DNA of 64,000 nt. Source: Pagrus major. Taxonomy: Eukaryota > Chordata > Actinopteri > Spariformes > Sparidae. The stretch spans positions 14,282,147 through 14,346,146 of the forward strand of contig NC_133238.1 in assembly GCF_040436345.1 (NCBI RefSeq), in the 5' to 3' direction. Positions 54,289 to 64,000 of this stretch are shown piece by piece. Positions within the stretch are counted from its first letter, which is position 1. Each line of letters starts with the position of its first letter. Both the position numbers and the translations under genes were made by a program. Under the pieces are notes generated by a model. That model was not told the DNA's origin, did not search any database, and saw only the letters and a list, made by a program, of their open reading frames with translations.

Positions 54289-57200
54289 ATGCAGTCGATA
54301 TTTGGAAAAAATGGACTGGAGACTCCAGAGCCGGTGAGAGCTCCAGTGACAGGTCAGATCCTCAGACGGTCGTACGCTTGTTTCAGAGGGTTTCTAGAAG
54401 ATTAAAGGAGCACTACGTAGAAATGAAAAAACTAACTCAATAATCAAACTCTCTGTATGTCTATATGTGGCGGACCCTGCCACCTCTCCAGCTTCATATT
54501 GTAAATATTAAAATGACATGTTTGGATTTCTTCTCTAAAACTACAGACTGCTCCTTTAACACTTCTGGTTTGTAAATGTTAAGAAGCTGTTTATAAATTA
54601 ATGTGATGCTCTGCAGCGCTTTGACTGAACGTTTTCACTGTTTATGTGAAATATTCACTCAGAATTAAAAATACACAGTGAAAAACAAATTCATGTTTTT
54701 ACTTCAACTAAAATATTATTTTCCAACAAGTGCTTTAATTTAAAAACACAAGTTTAATAATGAGAAATACTTTTCACAATATTATCATATTAAAACTTTA
54801 ATCAATAATATTTAATAAATATATTAAATGAGAAAATAACGTTCAGTGTTTGCTTTAGATGTGACCGTTGTACATTTTAACACTTCAAAGCTGTAAAAAG
54901 TCAGAACATTATTTTACAGTACTTGTTATTTTATTATTATTGTTTTCTCAACTCCACAAATGAAATTATTTGCACTGAAAACTGTTTTAAAGGAGATCAA
55001 GTAAAAAATCTACTGTGAAACAACATCAATCGTTAACATCACAGCAAGAATGTAAAGAAGATAAAGTCAAACTGGATCCTGGATGATTTTATAGAGTAAC
55101 AGAAACAAATCTGCGACGTCGACCGTCAACGTCATCGTTTGTGAATTCATATTAAATAAAATAATAAAACATATATTGTTTCTGTGCACCAGTGACCAAA
55201 AATGGAAGATTTAACAGATTTGAAGGGAGAATTATTAATCTTCTCAACATCGTTTGTGCAACATCCTGTCTGATAACACGTCAAAATAAAATGCGTCACA
55301 TTTGGCTTTTTTCCAGTTGATAACAACTAACTGGATTTATGTGATTTAAATCTATAACCAGTAACACTCAATAGTTCAACCATAAAGAAACAGTGTGGCA
55401 GAGATTTCTGTTTCTGGTTTTTGTTTTTTTTCACACTTTTTGTAGCTTTTTCAGGTCCCGGCTGTTGATAATTATATTATAAATTATATTAATGATTAGT
55501 TGTTTAATCAATTGGTTGATCAACAGAAAAAAATCAGAAACTGTGTAACTAACAGCGTGAGGCAGGTGTCCGTCCGCCGCTGAGTCACCAGGCGCTGCTC
55601 GCAGGGGGATGTTGGGTCTCTGTAGATAAATGAACCGAGGAGTTTGGTTTGGACCTGCTCGGCTTGTAAAGTGTCCTGAGATGACTTCTGTTGTTAATTG
55701 GCGCTGAACAAATAAAGATTGATTCAAGACTGAGATTATTTCCATAACTGATGAATCATTGGAGCCATTTTTCAGGCAAAGATAATGAAAAAATATTAAA
55801 CATTTCTTAGTTCCAGTCGCGACTGAGACGACTTCCTGCTTCACCTGGTCAGGTGTCACAGTAAACTGATGCTCTCTGGACCGTTATCAAACAAAACCAG
55901 ACGTTTGAAGACGTCACCTGGTAATTTAATAGAACGATTGATGGGGAAAATAATGAACAAATAAAAATGACAGGTATTAAATGTAGCTTCATTAACCAGG
56001 TAAACAACATCAGGTAGAGGAAGGTAAACACCTGTGTGACCTTTGACCTGCAGGTTCCATCCCGTCCTGGCTGCAGGGCACTCTGCTCAGGAACGGGCCG
56101 GGCCTTTTCTCTGTGGGCGGCAGCGAATACAACCACTGGTTTGATGGCATGTCGCTGATCCACAGCTTCACCTTCACCGACGGTGAGACTGATTAACGAC
56201 AAGACCAATGATTATCACAACGTTATCTCAGGATACTGAAGTTCATGTAGCATCGAAAATCTCACGGTAGAAAAGTCAAACTCACTGATGTCTCAGTTGG
56301 AAATCCATCATGTAGATCTGGTACCTGGTGTTGTTTCAGGTGAGGTGACGTACAGAAGTAAGTTTCTGAAGAGCGACACCTACAAGAGGAACACCGAGGC
56401 CGACAGGATCGTCGTCTCCGAGTTTGGAACCATGATCTACCCAGATCCCTGCAAGAACATCTTTTCCAGGTACAGACCAACCTAGATAACATCTGTTCTA
56501 GTCCATCCAGGAGATGTAGAGATCTGTTCTAGTCCATCCAGTGGACGTAGAGATCTGTTTTAGTCCATCCAGGAGATGTAGAGATCTGTTCTAGTCCATC
56601 CAGTGGACATAGAGATCTGTTTTAGTCCATCCAGGAGACGTAGAGATCTGTTTCTGTCACCAGGGCGTTCACACATCTCTGCAACGTCATCCCCGACTTC
56701 ACCGACAACAACCTGATCAACATAATCCGTTACGGTCAGGACTACTACGCCTCCTCTGAGGTCAACTACATGAACCAGATTGATCCCGTCACCCTGGAAA
56801 CTGTCGGCAGGGTACGTCAGTCTCCACCCGCCTCCTGAAAACACCAAAGTGTAATTGATCTGGTCCAAATACTTCCTCAAACCCATCACGTGTTCTCTGT
56901 ACGACCCAGATCAACTACAGGAACCACATTGCTCTGAACTTGGCGACGGCTCATCCTCACTACGACAGCGAGGGTAACACCTACAACATGGGCACCGCCA
57001 TCATGGGCCTGGGTCGACCCAAATACGTCATCTTCAAAGTCCCAGCTGATGCTTCAGGTAACAGGACGTAGTAATCTGATTACAAACCTCAGTGTAGGAA
57101 CAGCTCTTCGTGTCTTTGATTATTTGCTTGAGGAGTTCGTTATCGAATCTGAGTGATTACAGCCGAGTGACCAATCAGACACAACAACACACGATATCAG

Positions 57201-58992
57201 TGAGGTCACACTGACCAGCAGTGACATCACCACGTCAACACCTCAGCTTTCTCTCCTCAGGTACTCCACTACATCTTAGTGATGAAATGTAACTGAGTAC
57301 TTTACATGACTCAACTATTGTAGTGAAGCAAAAGTTTGAGGTTCTTCTACTGTACTTGAGTATCTCTGCAATACTGTACCTAAGTACAAGTCATGTGTTA
57401 CTTCTACTCCACTTCATCCTAGTGATCAAATGTAACTAAGTCGATTGACTCACCTACTGTACTTCAGTAAAAGTTCAAGGTACTTGTACTTTACTTGAGT
57501 ACCTGTCCTCACAGTCTGACAGCACTGTGCCGTTTGTTTCAGATAAACAACAGAAGAAGCCGGCGCTGAGGAAAGTCCAGCAGGTGTGCTCCATCCCGTT
57601 TCGCTCCACTCTGTACCCGAGCTACTTCCACAGCTTCGGCATGACCGACAACTACATCGTGTTCGTGGAGCAGCCGTTCAAACTGGACATCATCAGACTG
57701 GCCACCGCCTACTTCAGAGGGGTCAACTGGGGGAGCTGCCTCAAGTTCGACAAGGACGACATCGTAGGTTCAAAACTTTACCTCATACAGAACAACGAGC
57801 CAATCATGCTCCAAGAAATGTTTGTGTAACTGAGTACATTTACTGTAGTCGTCACACAAAGAGGATCGACGGTTTGACTCCACGGTTTCTTCCCTTCGCA
57901 GACTTTGTTCCACGTCATCAACAGAAAAACGGGAAAGGCGGTGTCCACCCGTTTCTACGGCGACGCCTTGGTGGTTTTTCACCACATCAACGCGTACGAG
58001 GCTGACGGCCACGTGGTGTTCGACCTCATCAGCTACAAGAACAGCAACCTGTACGACATGTTCTACATCCAGAACATGAGGCAAGAGACCACCAAATTCA
58101 TCGAGTCCAACAAGACCTTCTCCCCGCCGGTCTGCCAGAGGTTCGTCCTGCCGCTCAACGTCAGCAAGGTACAGACCAACAAACGCACTTCCTGTAACTT
58201 CATCAGGTAACGAGTCTGTACGGAGAGTTTGTGTTGATGTGTTTTCCAGGAATCATCCAAAGGGTCGAACCTGGTGACTCTGACGGACACGACGGCCCAG
58301 GCAGTGATGCAGGAGGACGGGTCCGTCTACTGTCAGCCCGACACTCTGTTTGAAGGTTCATCATCGTATTATTATTATTATTATTATTATTATCAATGTC
58401 CGTCTGATTGTTTTAAAGTGTTTAATCCTCCTGAACTGACGAGTCCCACTCCTCCTCAGGCCTGGAGCTGCCGGGGATCAACTACAAGTTCAACGCCAAA
58501 AAGTACAGATACTTCTACGGCTCCAGGGTGGAGTGGTCTCCTCATCCCAACAAGGTGAAACACCTGAGGCTGCACGCAACACCGTCAACATGTCAACACG
58601 TCAAGACCATCAACATGTCACTTCATCTTTAATTTTCTGTCCAACAGATCGCTAAGATTGACATCGTCACCAGGAAACACATCGAGTGGCAGCAGGAGTC
58701 CTGCTTCCCATCAGAGCCGGTGTTTGTTGCGTCTCCGGGAGCCGTTGAAGAAGACGACGGTGAGGCTGCAGGAACTTTAGTTTCTGCTTCACAGGTTTAG
58801 AAACTGGTTCTGACTCTTGGTACTCTCCTTCCTGTAGGTGTGATCTTGTCATCCGTCATCTCTCCGGATCCCAACATCTCTCCGTTCATGCTCGTCCTCG
58901 ACGCCAAAAACTTCAAGGAGATCGCCCGAGCCTCCATCCCCGCCAGCGTCCACATGGACCTTCACGGACATTTCATCCCTGCTGCCGTGTGA
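54289..58992 (+). CDS. bco1: Beta-carotene oxygenase 1-type carotenoid cleavage dioxygenase, complete
   Basis: Exons: 54289-54352, 56054-56182, 56340-56469, 56664-56811, 56910-57057, 57543-57763, 57902-58168, 58250-58355, 58460-58554, 58648-58759, 58838-58992. All have GT-AG borders and join to 524 codons plus TGA. The protein is a seven-bladed-propeller enzyme of the RPE65/BCO family that uses Fe(II) and O2 to split beta-carotene centrally into two retinals in the cytosol. The four iron-ligand histidines are present: H172 (AHPHYD), H236 (YFHSFG), H307 ([10 protein letters not shown]) and H516 (MDLHGHF). BCO1-like rather than BCO2-like motifs include [26 protein letters not shown] and GLELPGINY. 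The start [16 protein letters not shown] fits the family N-terminus. Teleosts also have a bco1-like paralogue (bco1l), and I cannot tell which this is. RPE65's palmitoylation-site context was not examined. Confidence 0.93.
54353..56053. mobile_element. bco1 intron 1 with dispersed-element fragments
   Basis: A 1.7-kb AT-rich intron. At 54395-54560 lies a percomorph element with TTAAAGGAGCACTACGTAGA, ATGTGGCGGACCCTGCCACC and ATTGTAAATATTAAAATGAC; a second copy is at 60525-60680, beyond the gene. At 55560-55735 lies the plus-oriented end of the AATAAAGATTGATT element (TAAAGTGTCCTGAGATGAC, AATTGGCGCTGAACAAATAA). No hidden exon is recognised. Confidence 0.6.
56470..56663 (+). repeat. 31-bp minisatellite filling bco1 intron 3
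   Basis: Five to six copies of a unit joining AGATCTGTTCTAGTCCATCC and AGTGGACGTAG/AGGAGATGTAG occupy most of this 194-base intron and end in the acceptor region CTGTCACCAG. Confidence 0.9.
57058..57542. mobile_element. ACTT/AGTAAC dispersed element in bco1 intron 5
   Basis: Tandem phrases of the percomorph element fill 57250-57510 (TACTCCACTACATCTTAGTG, AAATGTAACTAAGT, TACTTGAGTACCTG). The adjacent AG at 57542 is the exon 6 acceptor. Confidence 0.6.
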
Positions 58993-60045
58993 CGGCCGAC
59001 GCGCCTGCTGCGCTGATTATTTATGATTCTTTAATGGAGTCGACCTTTTTTTACATTTCAAACTTAAAGCAGGTTGATAACATTGTAAAAACCAGCAAGA
59101 GTAAGCTAGATATTAAAAAGAAGAAAACAAAAATCATTTTTATGCAGAATGAAAACAGATGTCGATGGATCTGTATGGTAGCAGTGGGACGTTTAGTTAA
59201 ATATCTGTCATCTCCAGTTTGGGTATTTCTATCTTCGTATTTACAGAAGCTCTCCAACATAATTCTATAAAGTCATTAATTGGATTAAAAGTCGTATTTT
59301 TTGTCATATCACCTTTCTTTGACAAACATGTTTTAGTGCTACTGATCGCCCTGTTAATGCAGGTACTAGCTTGGCGCTACTAGCTTAAAAATACACGTGA
59401 AGTTTGTGGATTTAATAACTTAATCTGTCCATAGAAAGTATGTTTTTTCTTAATATATCTTAGTTTAAACAAAACTGAGCTAGCTTAGCCGTTTTGTGTT
59501 TATATATGTGAGGTATTTATTCAGTTTGGTCTCTAGAAGTCATAAACGTTAGCTTAAGTTTGCTAGCTGACTCAACACTAGAGATTATCGAGGCTCGGCC
59601 TTGATTTTCCATGAAAACAAGGATAACGCTTAGGAAAAGTTTTTTTATTTGACAGCTAATCGCCCCACAACATGAATACATTTTGATAACATCTTTCATT
59701 TTGTTGGTAAAAGTTGTTTAATCATTTATAGATTTATCGTATTTAACAAACCCTCTCGTGTAACGTTGCTTCATTAACGAGCCCAATGTGCCATTTACTG
59801 CCAAACAAAGACAGTATGAACCCAAAATATTCTGAAAAGTCACTTTCTGTAGTTTTTGTTCTTCACATTGACTGATTTAAGGGAATATTAAAATATATTT
59901 AATATTACATTTCCTGATTAGATTTTAACGTCTCAGGACAGATTTTTGCACAATAAGTGGCAACAAGATGCAGAAATATATATTTACACATTTTTCTTCT
60001 GTTCTGTTCAAATCTGTCGTCGCGTTAAATAAAGATGACGTGTGT
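58993..60045 (+). other. bco1: bco1 3'UTR and flank
   Basis: Non-coding sequence follows the bco1 stop. A plausible polyadenylation signal AATAAA lies in GTTAAATAAAGATG at about 60026-60033, followed by a GT-rich stretch (GACGTGTGTCACAC). That would give a 3'UTR of about 1.05 kb. Nothing else is recognised. Confidence 0.45.
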
Positions 60046-61400
60046 CACACTCAGCCTGATGTGTTCGAGCAGTTTTAAATCAAATCCTCACAGATGTTAA
60101 CGAGATGTTAACGAGAATGGTAAAATCACAGCCTGTCGTCTGGTTTCCGTTTACCGACACCATCATGAACAGTCGGGTCTCTGATGCAGTCACATGTTTT
60201 AGTCCGGTCCAGTTGAAATACTAAAGCTCAGCTGAAGCTTTTGAAGCCGTTTGGATCAAATCTGACTTTTATTTTAACAATCTGACATTAAGTTAACAGT
60301 TAATATCAACAGTTAATAATAAATATCTGAGAATATCCCAACAGATGCAGCGTTAAATTCATTTGATATATTTACATTTTATTCTTTTCATGTCACATAT
60401 TTTGTTTTCTGTATTTTGAGTGAAGCTCGTTGTTTAAAGTTTAAACGTTAACGAGCAGAGAAACATCTTCAAACTCAACAATCAAACTCTGTTTTCATAT
60501 CTGAATAAACAAACTGACCTTAAAGGACAACACAGTTTATACTGTTTTACTCTGTTTATATGTGGCGGACCCTGCCACCTCTCTGGCTTCAAACAGCCTG
60601 TTTATTCACTGATGGAAGCAGTTTGTATTATTACCTTAATAATATTGTAAATATTAAAATTACATGTTTGAATTTCTGTCATTGTGATTTTGTTTTCACA
60701 CTCAGCTGTCGTCCTTTCATGGATGAATTATTAAATAAAACAATATATTTTTAACGTTTGTTTTTAATGTTAAACTGAAGAATCCTGCTAATAACTTTTC
60801 TCAAACATCTTATTTTGAAGGAGTTACTGACTTCATGCATCAAAGCTATAAAAAGTAACTTAAATCATTTTATTCTCAGAAAACCAGACGAGTAAAAACA
60901 ATTTTATTATTTTAAGATGTTTGAAATACTTTCATCTGTTACTGAAAACACATCTTCATGCAGCAAAGTGTATATTGTGATTAATAAGGAGCTGACGGAG
61001 CAGCGTGAATCCTTCAGGTCACTGCGGCGGACAGATGTTTTTAACAGCTGTTTGAGTTGAATAATATTATTTTTACTCTTCTAGTCTTTAAGATGAAGAA
61101 GATTTAACAGTCATTCAGGAGATATTTCAAGTTAAGACGCCAAATCTCAAAAAGGAAACAAGATACAGAGATGATATTTCTGTGTTATAGTGTGGAGAAG
61201 GCTCTGGAGGTCCGCCACCTGGTGGCTGGGACCAGGTACTCCAGCTTAAATGGTCATAACTGGCTTCTATAAATCTTCGTACACGACGAATAAAAAGGTT
61301 AAAATCTGATAATTAATATTCTGATATTCGTGTTCTGACCGACGAACCTTCATCCTGTGAGATCTGGACTGAAAACTCTCAAATCTGCAGTTTCATGAGA
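60046..61400. other. Intergenic DNA between convergent bco1 and eif5b
   Basis: No gene is visible. The second copy of the GTGGCGGACCCTGCCACC element lies at 60525-60680. The remainder is AT-rich unique-looking DNA. Confidence 0.45.
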
Positions 61401-61809
61401 ATCATGGGAGTTTATTACATCAGCAGTTGCAGCAGAAACAGTTTAAAATCCTCCAGAGGTGACACCCTCTGCCACCCCCCCGCCCTCCAACATGGCCGAC
61501 GGAGAACACGAGTCAGCTCTTTAAGTCTTTCGCTGCTGCTTCTTCAATGATTTTGGTGTTTTGTGGAAAGAAAAGAAAAAAAACTCCTGTTTTCCTCCTC
61601 CAGCCCTGGTGCTGCTCAAAAACAATCCCATAATGCACCTGGTTTGGCTGAGCGCCGACCCTGCTGACTCGTCAGCCTCGTTTAGCTCGTGAGCCTCAGT
61701 CTGGGGAGGAGGGGGGCGGAGCCTGGGACACGAAGCAGCAGCCACAAATCAGAGAAGAAGAAAAAAAAATAACAACGTCGATGCTGAAGAACAGGCACGT
61801 TGGAATACT

Positions 61810-61854
<45 letters not shown>

Positions 61855-62023
61855 AAGCTATCACTGTTTACAACAGTGGAAAAAACTGTTCGTTTCTCAC
61901 AGAAAAACACTTTCACGTCTTTTTTTTCTTTTCTTTTTTTGTCCTTCCATCGTCGTCATCACAGGGAGGAAGTGTGTGTGTGTGTTAATCTCTGAATGTG
62001 TGTGTTTGTGTGTGTGAGGCCCG
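61401..62023 (-). other. eif5b: eif5b 3'UTR candidate
   Basis: Minus-strand sequence downstream of the eif5b stop. A minus-strand AATAAA (TTTATT at 61411-61416) is a candidate polyadenylation signal. A (GT)n tract at 61812-61851 and short pyrimidine runs lie inside. The open frames at 61521-61745 (minus) and 61781-62017 (plus) are not supported as genes. Confidence 0.4.
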
Positions 62024-62165
62024 TCAGATGATCTCGAAGGTCTTCTTCAGCTCCATGATCAGCTGCCAATCAGTTTTCTGCATCTCGTCTCTGAACCAGT
62101 TCTTCAGAGCATCGATGGACGCCCGCGTGATCTGAAGCACACAAGCACACTGAGATGTTAGCACT

Positions 62166-62210
<45 letters not shown>

Positions 62211-64000
62211 TATATACCTTTCAGACGGCGTGTGACGTTTGTGTGTATGTACCTTTAAGACGGGAGGTGTGGCTTGTGTGTATGTACCTTTAAGACGGGA
62301 GGTGTGGTTTGTGTGTATGTACCTTTAAGAAGGCGTGCGACGTTTGAGTTCATGTTCTTTGTAGAAAATGTGATTTCAAACAAAACAGACGTTTAGTGTC
62401 CGAAGCGTTTAAGCCCCTCCCTCCACCTCAGTGGGCGTGTCCTCACCTTGCTGACGATGATGTCAGTGGCTTCAAAATGGCGGCCGTACATCTTGGGCGA
62501 CTCCCCGGGAATGGGCTCGATCTTGATGCAGATCTCCTGGCCTTTCTTCGCGCTGTCGACTGACTTGTGATTCATCTCGATGCTGGTGACGACGCCGATG
62601 TCCACAAACTGGAACATTAACCAATGAAATTATAATAAATATCATCCTACACCTTTAAGACAACCAATCACAGTCGTTCTGAGCGTCTCACCCCTTTAGA
62701 GGGGACGCAGAGCGGCGTCCCTTGTCGCAGGACTCCGGCCTCGATGGTCACGCCCATCACGATGGGGTCTCTGGAGTTAAAGATGAACTGGGGCAGAACC
62801 TTCAGCTTCACTGGGAACACGGCGACATGCCTGAAGACAGATCACAGAAACACTTAGAAACCTGAAGAAGCGTCGGAGCAGGAGACGTTCGGTCGGGTTG
62901 AGTCGTCCTACTTGAACTCGTCCTGTTTGGCCTTCTTGTAGTCCTCTCTGTACTTGGTGAAGGCGTCGAACAGATGGTAGATGATCTCAGCCGAGAAGAT
63001 CCGAACCCCCAGACTGTCGGCCATCTCCTGACTCTCCCTCTCCACCTTCACGTCGAACGCCAGGATCACCGCGTACCTGAAGAGACCACACAACACCTGG
63101 AGTCGTGAATCTGTTCATAACGTGGTGACATGATGTGAACTTAAACATCTGGAGATGTGACGTACTGCAGGTCGTGCTCCAGCATCGCCGACGCCTTCAT
63201 CACGTCCCTCTTGTGGACTGGACCGATGTTAATACCAGCGTACTGCAGGAACAGAGGGGGAGGTCAGAGGTCAGAGGTCAGCTCAACCTGCTAGTTTCTG
63301 CTTCCTGTTGCTTTTCAAAATAAATGTTCAGAAGCAAACGTCTACTGTACAACTGAGTACAAGTAGCTATCAAACTCTGGAGTCAGTATGGAAGGAGTCA
63401 CAGGTGAGGAGACAGACAGGTGAGGAGACAGACAGGTGAGGAGCCACAGGTAAGGGGGGAAAGACAGGTGAGGACACAGACAGGTGAGGACACAGACAGG
63501 TGAGGAGCCACACAGGTGAGGAGACACACAGGTGAGGAGCCACAGGTGAGGACACAGACAGGTGAGGACACAGACAGGTGAGGAGCCACAGGTGAGGAGA
63601 CAGACAGGTGAGGAGACAGACAGGTGAGGAGACAGACAGGTGAGGAGACACACAGGTGAGGAGCCACAGGTGAGGACACAGACAGGTGAGGACACAGACA
63701 GGTGAAGAGACAGACAGGTGAGGACCCAGACAGGTGAAGAGACAGACAGGTGAGGACACAGACAGGTGAGGAGAGACAGGTGAGGGGACAGACAGGTGAG
63801 GAGCCACAGGTGAGGAGACAGACAGGTGAGGAGCCACACAGGTGAGGAGCGACAGGTGAGGAGACAGACAGGTGAGGAGACAGACAGGTGAGGACACAGA
63901 CAGGCGAGGACACAGACAGGCGAGGACACAGACAGGCGAAGACACAGACAGGTGAAGACACAGACAGGTACTCACGGGGACTTTAGAGGTCCGGAGGAAC
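62024..64000 (-). CDS. eif5b: Eukaryotic translation initiation factor 5B, C-terminal part
   Basis: Minus-strand exons in order of translation: 64000-63976 (cut by the window edge), 63242-63166, 63076-62912, 62830-62692, 62608-62447, 62131-62024. All junctions are GT-AG and in phase, giving about 224 residues ending in TGA. eIF5B is the cytosolic GTPase homologous to bacterial IF2 that drives 60S subunit joining. This portion covers the end of domain III and domain IV, with segments such as YAGINIGPVHKRDVMKASAM, ADSLGVRIFSAEIIYHLFDA, PVKLKVLPQFIFNSRDP, MGVTIEAGVLRQGTPLCVPS and IEPIPGESPKMYGRHFEATD. The C-terminal helix DWQLIMELKKTFEII contacts eIF1A in known eIF5B. The GTPase domain lies beyond the right edge. 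Confidence 0.95.
62160..62335. repeat. (CA)n and three 35-bp repeats in the last eif5b intron
   Basis: About 20 CA dinucleotides lie at 62168-62208. They are followed by three copies of a 35-bp unit containing GTGTGTATGTACCTTTAAGA (at about 62240, 62275 and 62310). Confidence 0.85.
63243..63975 (-). repeat. eif5b intron filled by AGACAGACAGGTGAGG minisatellite
   Basis: From about 63400 to 63970 the sequence is about 35-40 copies of a 14-18-bp unit (CAGACAGGTGAGGACA, GAGCCACAGGTGAGG). On the transcribed strand it reads CCTCACCTGTCTG, so it lacks donor-like GTGAG in the sense direction. The array reaches to about six bases from the donor of the upstream exon (63976). The Ser/Pro/Val/Cys open frames are artefacts. 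Confidence 0.92.

Noticed and set aside
54228..54443. 71-codon frame starting MFSRWWGRSNSAFWE
   Set aside because: It overlaps bco1 exon 1 in another frame; the bco1 frame gives the family N-terminus and a phase-matched splice.
56054..58992. Calling the oxygenase BCO2 or RPE65
   Set aside because: Exon-by-exon wording ([29 protein letters not shown]) is closer to BCO1; BCO2 and RPE65 differ at these positions as I know them.
63342..63975. Ser/Pro/Val/Cys-rich minus-strand frames of about 190-200 codons
   Set aside because: Readings of the CAGGTGAGGACAGA minisatellite inside an eif5b intron.

Overview
This window comes from a spiny-rayed (percomorph) teleost. The three recognisable genes have compact vertebrate intron-exon structures. 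CA/GT microsatellites and minisatellites are extremely dense. Several dispersed repeats I recognise as common in percomorph genomes recur, such as the family with 'actcgagtaaatgtacttagttac'-like ends, the 'AATAAAGATTGATT'-ended element and the 'GTGGCGGACCCTGCCACC' element. The family calls rest on reading translated exons by eye; no database search was run.

Layout: (1) 1-2160: minus-strand 5' exon of an unidentified coiled-coil gene (start codon at 1666) with a GC-rich promoter carrying ETS-like and CRE sites. Its first intron is filled with GACA/CA repeats and a 37-bp minisatellite. (2) 3490-47372, plus strand: a kalirin-type RhoGEF (kalrn). I could join 57 coding exons, all with GT-AG junctions and consistent phase, into one open frame of 2,376 codons. 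The domain order is Sec14, spectrin repeats, DH1-PH1, SH3, DH2-PH2, SH3, stop. Intron 1 (11.8 kb) holds a 5.4-kb 25/36-bp satellite and a second 37-bp array. (3) 47373-54288: 3' flank and intergenic DNA made of microsatellites, minisatellites and element fragments. (4) 54289-58992, plus strand: a complete 11-exon, 524-residue carotenoid oxygenase of the BCO1 type with all four iron-ligand histidines. (5) 61400-64000, minus strand: the last six exons (the sixth cut by the window edge) of eif5b, the translation initiation factor IF2 homologue, ending at 62024.

The genes are unrelated in function: kalirin activates Rac/RhoG/RhoA at the neuronal cytoskeleton, BCO1 cleaves beta-carotene to retinal, and eIF5B joins ribosomal subunits. 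No operon-like logic applies.

The most unusual feature is how tandem repeats sit on the kalrn splice sites. Many introns are almost entirely one private minisatellite that starts within a few bases of the 5' splice site. In intron 31 each 27-bp unit re-creates the donor in the same phase, so alternative donor use would insert whole 9-residue repeats into the first DH domain. Two short introns carry AC repeats after the donor and GT repeats before the acceptor, a configuration reported in zebrafish to pair and assist splicing. No bacterial, viral or CRISPR feature was found.
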